17,892 bases of DNA from Smittium culicis (Eukaryota > Kickxellomycota > Harpellomycetes > Harpellales > Legeriomycetaceae), in contig LSSN01005923.1 of the NCBI GenBank assembly GCA_001970855.1, forward strand, positions 1 through 17,892, written 5' to 3'. The notes beneath the pieces were generated by a model. That model was not told the origin of the DNA and searched no databases. It saw only the letters and a program-made list of their open reading frames with translations. Below are positions 1-9,214 of the stretch, one piece after another. The stretch's first letter is position 1; each line of letters starts with the position of its first letter. The position numbers and the translations under genes were made by a program.

Positions 1-432
1 GCTAGTTCATCCATTGAATCGTCTAAATTATCAAACCAAGCTTGGAGAGATTCGATATTCGATGTAAGCGGATCTAAGCTAAGCGATGCTATATCCACTG
101 AGTTCTTGTACCGAGTTTTTGAAAAGCTTTTTGTTGAGCACAAACAAGTTAGCGATGAGAATGAGCTCAAATCTATCCTTGATACACTACTGACTAAACA
201 CAATGTACAGGACTTCTTAGGAGGTAGTTCTACTCTAATTAATATGGCTAAAAGTTCGAACTCGGCCAAGAAAGCAGTATTTTCTTCAACAAACGAAGCT
301 CAAGAGAAGAGAATATTCGGAGTTCCTTCATTTGTAACTGAAAACAATCAAGTTTTCTGGGGAAATGATCACTTGGTTGACGCAGCAGTATACTCTTTGG
401 ACTTGCCTAAAAAATCTATCTCAAAGCTTTGA
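1..432 (+). CDS. Kappa-class GST / 2-hydroxychromene-2-carboxylate isomerase-like protein, 3' part, PTS1 SKL
   Basis: The frame is open from base 1 to TGA at 430-432 (143 residues), so the 5' end lies outside the window. The visible part matches the C-terminal half of the DsbA-like thioredoxin family that includes GST kappa and HCCA isomerase. It has a helical stretch (LYRVFEKLFVEHKQVSD, about residues 35-51), then the cis-proline strand FGVPSFV (about 106-112) and VFWGNDHL (about 118-125), the typical 'GVPTF...FWGqDrL' ending of the family. The catalytic Ser/Cys region is in the missing N-terminal part. The protein ends in Ser-Lys-Leu, a canonical type 1 peroxisomal targeting signal. Known family members use glutathione for conjugation or isomerisation and are found in peroxisomes or mitochondria. 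The exact substrate cannot be read here. A DsbA-like oxidoreductase is the alternative. No intron is visible in this part. Confidence 0.8.
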   Translation, partial: ASSSIESSKLSNQAWRDSIFDVSGSKLSDAISTEFLYRVFEKLFVEHKQVSDENELKSILDTLLTKHNVQDFLGGSSTLINMAKSSNSAKKAVFSSTNEAQEKRIFGVPSFVTENNQVFWGNDHLVDAAVYSLDLPKKSISKL

Positions 433-485
433 TTGTTAATGATCTAACTATCTACTATACCATTATTTTCACAATTTTATTCGCT

Positions 486-491
486 AATAAA
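486..491 (+). terminator. Candidate poly(A) signal AATAAA
   Basis: An AATAAA hexamer lies 54 nt after the stop of the GST-like gene, a suitable distance for 3'-end formation. The hexamer is frequent by chance in such AT-rich DNA, so this is only a candidate. Confidence 0.35.
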
Positions 492-1540
492 GGACAAGTA
501 TTATTTTATTTCAACTTTATTATATATATTAAAGAGACATTGGATAGTAGGGAATATTTTTTTTAATTAATTGCACTTCTTTAATTTTCTACATTGTTAT
601 CTATTATCATGTGAAAGAAATTTAAATATTATATTTTTCTGACCCTTTTACTTCTTTTTTAGTTTAATGATTCTTATTATAACTCTTTATGATTATTGAT
701 AGTATACGCGTTAATCATTAGATTCCATTTATATATTAAAAATATTCTAAAGAGGTATAATAATATATTAAACTTTATAATTATTCTATATATTAACGTA
801 AGTTATAATTTCATTTATGGTTTGTAATACTTTACTATTTTGTCACAAAAATCTTTCAATATTTCAATAAATCGAACCAGAAAATAATCAAAAAGATGCG
901 AATTAATCATTATTCGTATTTATTTACATACAATTATTAGTGGTATAGGATCACTAGATTAGAATCATAATAGATACCAGTATAATCATATATCATCAAA
1001 TTAATCTTGAGTAGTTCTTTTTTATACTAGTATATAGGAAACAATCTATAGAAATTAAACGATATATTCCAGGCATAAACATCAAAATCTTCTACTAAAT
1101 AATCGGTCTCGCTATCTTGTATCTATAATTATTGTTGAGAGCCAAAACATAATTTTATCTAAACATCTACTTAGAATTGAATGATTAGCAATAACCATAT
1201 TTTTTTTGCTAAAAAATAATTTGCGTTAAAGTAGTCTATATGAAAATATAAAATCGTTCCAGCTTATCAAAGTTCAACCTATTTACTTCAATATTAGCCA
1301 AACTTTGAGTGATATTCCCTATGAAAATTTTTTTCACGAACTAAAGAAACTATTTACAACGCGTCCTTACACAATTCAAAAGCTATGATGTACTTAATTT
1401 TGAACACAATAAAAATTCTAAAACAATATATTCCTAGTGTAATTTGTAACAGATTCCTATATGATACAACAGAAGTTTTACCCAATAATCTACAATACTA
1501 TAGTATAGTGTTTTTTCATGAACCACTGTTGGCTAATAAT
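492..1540. other. AT-rich intergenic spacer, nothing recognised
   Basis: About 1 kb of AT-rich sequence with many in-frame stops on both strands. It contains repeated TATATTAA-type words and T runs. I found no coding segment, tRNA or terminal repeat. Confidence 0.6.
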
Positions 1541-1549
1541 AATATAGAT

Positions 1550-1670
1550 ACGTAAGAGGGCCTCGAGGGGCCAATAGTGGCTAGTCTAACAAAGCTAATA
1601 ATATCAAACTATTTAGGCTCGATTTGCGATTTAAGAATGCGGGTGCCAGGCCCGAGTCATACGTTTTCCA
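1550..1670. other. GC-richer island, possibly a decayed tRNA-derived or other repeat
   Basis: This stretch is markedly richer in G+C than its surroundings. It contains an 8-bp palindrome CCTCGAGG within a GGCC...GGCC frame (about 1560-1572), TAGTGGCTAGT at 1575-1585 and GGCTCGATTTG at 1616-1626. The last two loosely resemble the A and B boxes of a polymerase III promoter at about tRNA spacing (41 nt between starts), but neither fits the consensus exactly and no cloverleaf folds. GGGCCT (about 1559) and AGGCCC (about 1650) are also inverted copies. It could be the residue of a SINE or another element. There is no open frame. Confidence 0.25.
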
Positions 1671-1780
1671 TAACGCTCTTTAATTTTATGAATGTAACTT
1701 TATAATTCTACATTAGCTATAACTGTATGGGGTCCGAATAAATTATCTTATTAGCTGGATAAATTATTACCTCTCCTTGA

Positions 1781-1979
1781 TTAACCCTTTCAGGGGAGGT
1801 TGGCCTTTTTTGAACTACCAAAATTATCTAATCAATCGACAGCATGATAAATAAATATAAGATAGTAATAAATTAATGGCTGATAAAATATTCATATCCA
1901 ATAACAATTAAATATAATATGGCTTATCCAATTACAATTTTTAAAAAAGTTTATGAGTGCTTGCCCCGGAAAGGGTTAA
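1781..1979. mobile_element. piggyBac-type MITE (191 bp) flanked by TTAA
   Basis: TTAA at 1781-1784 is followed at once by CCCTTTCAGGGG (1785-1796). CCCCGGAAAGGG (1964-1975) is followed at once by TTAA (1976-1979). The two 12-bp ends are inverted copies with a single mismatch, begin with CCC and abut TTAA on both sides. That is the signature of the piggyBac superfamily, which duplicates TTAA on insertion. The 191-bp body is AT-rich and has no ORF, so this is a non-autonomous miniature element. The similarity between the ends does not extend beyond the 12 bp. It sits between the GST-like gene and the Nudix gene. Confidence 0.7.
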
Positions 1980-2533
1980 AAATGGCTAAGAAATGATGAT
2001 TAGATTAGAAACGCTGACCAGAAGAGGGTAAGACTAAGACTCCTCCGGTTTAGGCGACTTTAGAAATAAAAACAGCCTTGCCTTGAAGTAATAAAACGGT
2101 TTATTAAAAATAAACTATTGTTTGAATTGATTTTCACCCTATCTAATGTTTCGAATTCAAAAAGGTTTATAGTCTTTGAGCCTTTATATTTTAAATCTTA
2201 TTATGCTAATATCATATCTGTTGCCTGCTTCATTTAAAACTTCATTCAAGATCCAAATAATTATATCTAACTTTTGATATAATAAACCTTTTTCTCGATC
2301 TTTATTTGTTTTTGCCTTTGTACAAACTTTTTCTATTTAATTCATAATATCTAATTTCTACAATATACCGTCTCTTACGGTACTCGTAAATAGCTGAATT
2401 CTTTATTTTTTCATTTACCTAATTTTCTAGTATAAACTTTTACAGCTCATATATTAAAATCTATTTCCCCATAATACCCCTTTCATCTTGAATATTTTCA
2501 CTCTTTCTTATCTTATCACCTCTATATATTAAA
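1980..2533. other. Intergenic spacer upstream of the Nudix gene
   Basis: Positions 1990-2110 are of mixed composition with a CTCCTCCGG patch at about 2038. From about 2200 the + strand becomes pyrimidine-rich (many CTTT and TTTCT words) up to the start codon at 2534, which may be the promoter or 5' leader of the Nudix gene. The TATATATT just before the ATG is too close to serve as a TATA box for it. No gene is seen. Confidence 0.4.
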
Positions 2534-3753
2534 ATGCAATCCAATAAATATACAAAATATTTTAGCAAAATTTCTCCAAACTTAATCCCATGTTCATCGT
2601 AAAAATATTGAATTTTTTAAAAACATATATAAAAAATCTAAGCTACTGTTTTTAAGAGATTAATTAATATATGTTTATTCGTTAAGGTTGATACTCACTG
2701 CCCCATTGCTTGGAACAGATACAGACGAATCCAGATTTAATTTTAAGGAATATAACTACAAAGTTCTTATGGCCAAAAGGTACTGCGTATAAAGCTCTAC
2801 TTTCTATTACTTTCTCTTAATTTAATTGTTTTATCTCTGTTTTATTTTTCAGAGTACCCAGAGGTAGCTTTCCAGGGGTCCATGTTTTTCCTGGCGGTAA
2901 AGTCGACTTTTCTGATGGTTTGGATGAATGGAAAGATCATATTGACCAGACTAGTAATCAAAAAAACAGCTTTAATTTAAACAGCCTCGAACCTACAGAC
3001 ATTTGTATAAAAGATTTTAAAGTATGCGCTATTCGTGAAATGTTCGAAGAAACTGGATTCCTTCTCACCTCTCCCCCTTTCGATGATCACTTTTGTAACT
3101 CCAGAAACGCTGAGTTTTCAGACTTGGTAAAATCAAATAACTTGTCTCTTTTGACTAGTAGATTACTTTATTTTTCTCGTTTCATTACCCCGGAAAGTTA
3201 CCCAAGAAGGTGGGACGTGCAATTTTTCATGGCCAATATTTCTGAATCTGAAGAAGATAGTTATCTCTTAAGCCAAATTTACCCACATTTAAACCCAAAA
3301 AACGAACAATGCATGTCCCCTCAAAATGATGAAATGGAGTTCCTTGATTGGAGAACTCCTGATAAACTACTCGATGCATTTTGTGACAGCAGCATTTTTA
3401 TAGTCACTCCTCAAATTTATTTGCTAAGCCTATTGAAATTGTTCAACAATTGGAAAGACCTCCAAGACTTTGCTATATACAAGGACTCTGTTGATGGAGT
3501 TGTTCCCTTGTCAGATTATGTTGGTCTAAAAACGCCTGCTACATTAATATGCACTCTACCTGGTGATCACTTGTATAGTACACCGCTCAAAGATGACATT
3601 GACATCAATGGCCACGGTGATACCGATAAACCTCTACATCGCGTCATAATAACTAATAAAAATGGGGAAAATAAAAGCATCCAACTAGTTGAAAATGTTT
3701 TGAATATCCCAGGTATAAAATCACCTTCATTATCTACTTCATATAAACTGTAA
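2534..3753 (+). CDS. NUDT19-like: NUDT19-type Nudix hydrolase (CoA diphosphohydrolase family), three exons
   Basis: My model is exons 2534-2598, 2687-2779 and 2853-3753, giving 352 residues, close to the roughly 350-375 usual for NUDT19. The phases join cleanly: residue 22 is TC|G and residue 53 is AG|A. Visible hallmarks in order are the N-terminal strand SLILTAP (22-28), the strand YKVLMAKR (46-53), HVFPGGKVDF (63-72), the split Nudix box, whose Glu-rich half is REMFEETGF (114-122), FITPESYPRRW (163-173), and an E..FLDWRTP...L segment (about 215-225) followed by a TPQIYLLSLL helix. The insertion inside the Nudix box between GG (67-68) and RE is typical of NUDT19. Known relatives hydrolyse CoA and acyl-CoA to 3',5'-ADP and phosphopantetheine in peroxisomes. 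The C-terminus here is Tyr-Lys-Leu, a near-PTS1. Exon 1 has no motif of its own and rests on splice phase and the available ATG. There is no in-frame ATG in the exon 2 frame before residue 50. Confidence 0.82.
2599..2686 (+). other. Intron 1 of the Nudix gene (88 nt, inferred)
   Basis: The donor is TC|GTAAAA and the acceptor TTCGTTAAG|G. The intron contains in-frame stops (TAA at 2661 in the exon 2 frame). Splicing joins the ATG-bearing exon 1 to the conserved LILTAP strand in phase 2. The acceptor lacks a strong pyrimidine tract, so this intron is less certain than intron 2. An alternative is a different, unseen first exon. Confidence 0.55.
2780..2852 (+). other. Intron 2 of the Nudix gene (73 nt)
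   Basis: The donor is AAAAG|GTACTG. The acceptor is preceded by a strong T-rich tract (TTTTATTTTTCAG|AG). Removing it joins YKVLMAKR to VPRGSFPGVHVFPGG in one frame, which is continuous across the conserved family block. This is the best-supported intron in the window. Confidence 0.85.
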
Positions 3754-5670
3754 ATTTTATTTATCTTTTTTTTTTTTACAGCATTCTTACATATATTTAA
3801 TACGATAATAATCATTAAACCAATCTCTGCTGAACTAAAAACTACATGCTCTAAATCATATACCATTTAAATTAGTTTGTATACTACACCTGAATAGATT
3901 ATATACGATACATTTTAAGACAACTAAATATTTTAATTATCAAATAAATTATTAAAAATCCAAATTAAATTTTAGATATTTTATTATAAATTAAAAATAT
4001 AATTATAGATACTATAATCAATCTCCTTTAAATAAACCAAATTTTCATTTCATACTTTTACCACGATAAAACCAAAAATCATTAGCAATAACCGAGATTT
4101 TTTATCCTTGAAACGGATTTTGGCAATTTTTCATGATATATGCAGTAGTGATAAATTATTTCACCACTACAGATATTTCAATTTACGTAAAACTAATATT
4201 TGAATCATATTAAAATTTTACAAAGAACATTTAAAAATACAGAGTAATCAAACTAGCCAAAAAAAATCTAATAAACTCATTTAACATTTGTCTATTTTTA
4301 TTTTACAAAGAGCATATATAAGAATAAAGAGAAAACGAGAAATTAACAAGGGCAAATATAATTACTAATGAGGTTATCAATAAGGAGAAAAGGTTAAATT
4401 ATTTATTTTTTATATCATATTGTTAAATCGATCAAGGAAATGAATTCGATTGTATATAAGATATGATGTATAAATATGACTAAATGATAAAGTTGAATCG
4501 GGGTCGTAAAAAAGTGAGAATATAAAAATTTATAAAAATTTCTAACACTAAATATTATTTAATTTTCAAGTACTCATTAAAAATTCTTTATTGTTAAAGT
4601 ACTTCACTTAAAGCTCGAATCACCATATTTTAATGTTTTTGAAGCTCTTATATTTAATAATATTTTGTTAGCATAACAAAATTTCTTCTTTTTATAGAAT
4701 CGCTAATTTCAAGGCCTGCCTAAAAAAAAGAAAATTAATAAGCTTAATTAATTTTTATATAATATTTTAATTAAAAATCTAAGGGGTTACTAGTGCTACT
4801 TATCTCGCTCCTAAATCCTTGATTGAATATAAAAGAGGTAATGATTATCATGGCTGCATATACATAATAAGCTGGGTTTTTTTTATAATTTTTATCTAGG
4901 TCATTCCACTAATATTATCAAAATAAAGTTTATATGTGCAAGTTCCTATAGTGATCTAACAAAACTTCATCATATTGAACTATGTTAGTCTTAATATGCA
5001 TTTATGATCAATGCCTTTGTTTTTCGATTGTGTTATACGAAGAAATTAAACATAAATTAGATTATTTTAACCATAAAGATATTTGATTATAATCGATAAA
5101 CTTACGTTTTAATTTACTAAGGAATTAAAAATACGCTAAAATTTTTAAAAATTACAATGATAATTAATTATAAGTGATAAACAAAAGTTTTATTTTAGAA
5201 AGAAAGTATCAAATATAATATCAAGCACTATTCTCATGATTAATTTTCCAAAAAAACCCCCCCTCAATGACAGAAAATTTCAATATAAAACCTCTACAAT
5301 CTTCTCTTTTTTGAAAAACACGACCCGCTCATAAATTAAAAACTCATTAACTATTTGCTACAATTAAACTTTTCAAAAAAATTTTTTTTTTCAAAAATCT
5401 TTAATCTAATAAATTTTGTACTGATAATACAAAAAAAGCGTTAATTCTTTAAATGCTAAAGTTCAATTTTTAATTCGATTAAACGATATTATTACATTAT
5501 CTAACTATTATTTCACTCTAAATTTTAATAAAATAAAAGCCTTAAAAGAAAAAGATAAAAATTAAATCAATAAAAATTAAAATATAAAATAAAATAAACA
5601 ACTAACCAATCAATCAACTTATAACTAGATGAAAATCAACTTTATTGACTACCGATTACTCTAACTGTCA
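3754..5670. other. AT-rich intergenic region, nothing recognised
   Basis: About 1.9 kb of very AT-rich DNA. It starts with the probable 3' UTR of the Nudix gene, with a T13-type tract plus ACAG at about 3766-3781 and an AATAAA at 3943-3948. After that there is no open frame of coding character on either strand. Small inverted repeats occur (for example 4662-4682, 9-bp arms with a 3-nt loop) but are expected at this composition. Composition changes at about 5640, just before a small ORF. Confidence 0.6.
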
Positions 5671-5677
5671 ACCCAAA

Positions 5678-5758
5678 ATGCCTCCCGAAACTATTAAGAA
5701 ATTCCAAGCTGCTGATGAAGTCCCGCAGGAAAAAGCAGAATATTCTCATGAACGCTAA
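5678..5758 (+). CDS. Tiny ORF (26 codons) with gene-like start, possible first exon or gene fragment
   Basis: ATG at 5678 lies in a good context (ACCCAAAATGCC), follows an A/C-rich leader and starts a 26-residue frame (MPPETIKKF...EYSHER) ending in TAA at 5756. The codons are GC-richer and more gene-like than the flanks. The higher-complexity sequence continues past the stop to about 5790, where CTAAC followed by GTCAG looks like a branch point plus acceptor, and AAT|GTAAAA like a donor. So this may be an exon remnant, or a gene broken by a 1-nt shift. A short upstream ORF (11 codons, from 5629) precedes it. I do not recognise the product. It could also be the 5' leader region of the DIRS element that follows. 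Confidence 0.3.
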   Translation: MPPETIKKFQAADEVPQEKAEYSHER

Positions 5759-5789
5759 CATCGCGTCAGAAGACTTTCTACAATGTAAA

Positions 5790-6147
5790 ACCCCTCAACT
5801 CATATATAACTATTTCCACTTTTATTATCCCTATTATTTGATTAGAAATATTTTTTGAATCCATTAAGAGTGAAAACCCCTTTTTTATCAAATTATACTT
5901 AAGAGAGGGGAAATATTTAGTGTTGCAATCTTATTGGATAAATATAAACAAAAATTACAATCCAATAAAAATAGATTCAATAAATTAACTAAAATTTTTT
6001 TTATATGTATAATGTTTTAACTACACATTAGTGTTATCTTTATCTTATTTTTTTTCACAAAGGTGCTTTATCAGCATAAATATTTTCAATATTAATTTTT
6101 TTACATAAGAATGTTAAAAATTTCATTACCTTCAAAAATAATAGACG
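5790..6147. other. AT-rich stretch upstream of element A
   Basis: No gene is seen. This is where the left terminal repeat or leader of element A should lie, but I could not recognise terminal repeats by eye. A CCCC/GGGG pair at about 5877-5910 and an ATTGGAT/ATCCAAT pair at about 5933-5965 are weak inverted repeats. Confidence 0.4.
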
Positions 6148-6961
6148 ATGGAACAAGTAACTGAAACCCAAGCACCCGCAAACCAAGACCAAGTCAGGGT
6201 ATTTACCGAACTGGTACAGCAACTCCTTTGTGAAAGGAAGAGCAAACAAGAATCAGAGGACCCGTTGGTTTCAAAATCGGTACCAATTACAAACTTTACT
6301 GTTTATCCAGAGCTCAGTGAAGCGTTTTTATCGATTGAAAAGGACAATATCAGATATTCAACCGCCGAAGAAAAGCGTAAGATTAAAATCCACTCTTACA
6401 CAAAGGCTAGTTCGACGAACTACAAACCACCACCACTGAATTATACAGCTTCGAGTACATTGAAGAAAATTGATTCCACTTTCTATTGAATACAGTTAAC
6501 TCAGAAACAAGCAATTAATACAATTTACGACTATTTCCACCGCTGAATCAAAGAAAGCTAAGGTTTGAACTCAGCCCAAGATCCAAAATTTTTTTTCGCT
6601 ACCTCTATGAGTGCACTATTGTCTGAAATTGCCGATACTGAAATCTAATAAATGTTTGAAAACTTAAACATGGGATTTGACGTTCCAAAAAAATAGACTT
6701 AGCTCATTGAATGATTTCAAGCCATTGATGGATCAAGAGGCGTGAAATGCCATCGTATCAAATAAACCAGATGCAAAACGACGGTGAAATCAGTATTTTC
6801 TCAGGCGCCAGCAGAGTACGATAGAAAATTATACAGAAAACTGCAAAACTGTTTACGCTCTAAAAATCACAGCTGCAACTATCACTCAAGAAATTTTCAA
6901 GAACCTCGGTCGCCAGTCAAATTTTAGCGGGAGAGGTCGAGGCCACGGAGAGTATTATTAA
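6148..6961 (+). pseudogene. gag-like ORF1 of element A (broken)
   Basis: ATG at 6148 opens 113 codons up to a TGA at 6487. The same frame reads through it as IQLTQKQA...TIYDYFHR before the next stop, so the TGA is a nonsense mutation. YPELSEAF (residues 53-60) and NYKPPPLN (91-98) match the conserved block I associate with DIRS gag-like proteins of zygomycete-type fungi. After a frame change the end is SGRGRGHGEYY followed by TAA (6959-6961), a Gly/Arg-rich tail suited to nucleic-acid binding. The total is 814 nt, not a multiple of three, which confirms a net frameshift. At least six stops lie between. Confidence 0.65.
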
Positions 6962-6974
6962 TTGAGACCCAGAA

Positions 6975-8870
6975 TTGCTCACCAGTTTGGGGCCGCCTAG
7001 CTAGTTCAGTTCATCTTGGTCTAAGATATGGACTGCCGAATGGTTCGGAACAAAGTGGAGAGGGTTTTCAGAATCCCCTTCTATAACCTAGATTTATATT
7101 ATTTTTCGCCTTTTTAGGTGAAAAATACTGCTGAGTCAGGAGGCCAGCGATGTTATTTCAAAAGAAGCAGTCTTGCATATATCAGACTGAGTTACCAATG
7201 AGATTCAGTCGCGCAGAGAGAGATTTTAAAGCCATATTTTTTCGATTTAGAAGAATACTGGAAGTCTCCGGTCCATCCTCAAACTCTGTAATCTAAACCA
7301 ATAGGTGATTGAACAGAATTTCAAGATGAATACGCAATCTTTCATTTCCGAATGTTCCAATACAAGGGTTTCCTGTCGTCACTAGATATCCAGTTTGCCT
7401 TCATGCACATTCTGATATACTAGAAATACTAAAGATGGCTGCTTTTTCATTTTAATGACCGCAGTTTCCAATTCTGCATCCTAAATTTTTAGTAATCGCG
7501 GTAAACATTTGTCTTCATCAATATCCTTCGTCCAGTTGAAGAATTAGCCTATTTATAAAAGAACTCGAACAACTTTATATCTCGACGATATGCTGATAAT
7601 GGGGGAATCCAAGGACGTGTGCCAATAAAAACACTCAAATAATCTACTCCTAGCTCTAATATAATCTAATCAATGTCAATTCTAAGAAGTTGTCGACTAC
7701 GCCGTCTCAGCCGATCGCACACCTTAGATTGGTGATCATCACAAGAGAAATGTCCCTCAAGGCTCCTTTTACCAAGATCCGGGATCTCCGAAGCGAAGTC
7801 AGAAGATTGCTAAAAGCTGGACAGACGACATTGAGATGTCTATGAAGCTTCATTGGTAAAGCTCAGTCGATGCCAGTCGCCCCGCTTCCTTAGAGACTGA
7901 TGCTACGCTTACTATTAGAACTCAAGAAACTTGCTCTGTCAGTATCGTACACATGAACATCGATAGTGAGGCTGACGAAACCGGCAATCCAGAACCTGTC
8001 CTTCTGGAAGAACCAGCTAACATCATGGAACGATCACTCGATCTTGCCTGAGACGCCAGAGCTGGAGAAATTTACCGACTCCAGCGACTCAGTTTGGGAA
8101 ATAGTAGATGGCACCGCTCTTATTTAGATTATGGAGCTCTAGAGTTGCGAGACAGCATATAAACACAAAGAAACTGCTGAAGATATTTTATTCGTTTAAC
8201 CTGAAGAGCGTGGTGGGGCGATTAGTGTTAGTTTACTCAGTTAACACAGCCACACTCGCCTATGTAAAGAAATTCGGGGGCACAACCTTCCTGGAACTGA
8301 TGAAATTAACAGAAAAGGTCAGGTATTACTGGGTAAAGACCTATATCCGCCCTAAAGTGACAAATGTATCATATTTACTAAACCCAGTGGACACCCCTTG
8401 CAGAATGATACCGCAAAATGGATTTTATCTATCACAAGATAAATTCTCAGAACTGAACTCATAGTATGTGACCCACAACTTCACTTCTTTGTATCATCAC
8501 AAAGTAGAAGGCTGAATCAATATTATAGCTGGTTCACGGACAACAAAACGCTTGGACTGAATTCTCTGACCCACATGTGCACCAGATTTAAAAACCCGTA
8601 CTACTTTTCATCCTGGAATCAAATAGGATAGGTATATTGGTAGGTCCGCTGTGGCAAGATACGATGATACTAGTGGATCCAATTTAGAAATCCTCAATCT
8701 TGTTCTCAGACCTGATGGCGCTTTTGATATCACAGCCACTGCTTCTAAAAGAAACTACTGTCGTGACAGAACCAAAAAGCGGAAAACCACCGCTCTCGGA
8801 ATGTTATACACAGAAACACTATAGAACATTAATGGAATACAATGGAGCTGTATGGGATGTTATTGAATGT
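6975..8870 (+). pseudogene. Reverse transcriptase-RNase H of element A (broken)
   Basis: RT blocks appear in shifting frames: VFRIPFY near 7065-7085, then LRSILKL.NLNQ near 7270-7300, the motif A equivalent SSLDIQFAF at about 7377-7405, ILRPVEE near 7525, and the catalytic YLDDMLIM at 7578-7601. After it come the K..DL..E connector near 7755-7810 and FIGKAQSMPVA near 7850. RNase H follows: FTDSSDSVW with its Asp at 8077-8079, then an open 118-codon frame (8108-8464) with HINTKKLLKIFY and NPVDTPCR. In that frame the catalytic Asp of the 'YSDNT' block is Val (GTT at 8240-8242). The linker motif YYSWFTD is at 8521-8541. The enzyme would copy element RNA into DNA and degrade the template, but this copy is inactive. 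Confidence 0.75.
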
Positions 8871-8879
8871 TTTGCATAG

Positions 8880-9200
8880 ATTATTTACGGGTGCTTCTAG
8901 AACCTTCTAGAACATAATTAATATCAAGTTAGCTATTATTTGAAAGCTATTAGTATTTTTATAATAAAACTTTTTTAATAATATCATTTATATTCTTCTT
9001 CAATATAATAAAAAGGAAACCATACTCCATTTTTCAGAATAATCTAAGTGTATTATTTATTTTATTAAATTTATCTCACAAATATATATTATCAATATAA
9101 TATAAAATAAATATCATTATTTTATTCTTAGTCTTAATTTCAGTTTCAGCCCAACCTTAACCCTTTCTTTACTCTCTTTTTGTGCTTAACACAGAAAACA
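8880..9200. other. AT-rich interruption inside element A
   Basis: Between the linker and the recombinase the sequence becomes strongly AT-rich with no recognisable coding in any frame. In element B the corresponding linker runs directly into the recombinase N-terminus. It may be an insertion or very decayed sequence. No clear terminal repeat or target duplication is seen. TTAACCCTTTC at 9157-9167 matches the MITE terminus but lacks a partner. Confidence 0.35.
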
Positions 9201-9214
9201 AGCATTGGAGATTG

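Noticed and set aside
1990..2030. ATGATGA followed by CTGA as a C/D-box snoRNA
   Set aside because: Only about 14 nt separate the boxes, there is no terminal stem, and no second C'/D pair could be identified.
3567..3866. Minus-strand open frame opposite the end of the Nudix gene
   Set aside because: It overlaps the well-supported coding exon on the other strand and the low-complexity 3' UTR, and has no family resemblance.
1180..4100. ATTAGCAATAACC present at about 1182 and about 4081 as a dispersed repeat
   Set aside because: The similarity ends after 13 nt on both sides, so it is most likely chance.
4662..4682. Perfect 9-bp hairpin with a 3-nt loop, and similar 8-bp ones at 10455-10478, 11403-11431 and 11655-11675
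   Set aside because: At this AT content a rough estimate gives about ten 9-bp and more 8-bp inverted pairs with short loops by chance in 18 kb. None is next to a gene end or has a U-tail pattern.
6055..6249. Minus-strand open frame at the start of element A
   Set aside because: It is antisense to the gag start and AT-rich upstream sequence, with no motif.
6230..6439. Second + strand frame inside gag
   Set aside because: It is a shadow of the gag frame, which carries the conserved YPEL and PPPLN blocks.
9157..9167. TTAACCCTTTC, identical to the MITE end, as a second piggyBac element
   Set aside because: The match stops after 11 nt, and no inverted partner ending in GGGTTAA was found within the next several hundred bases.
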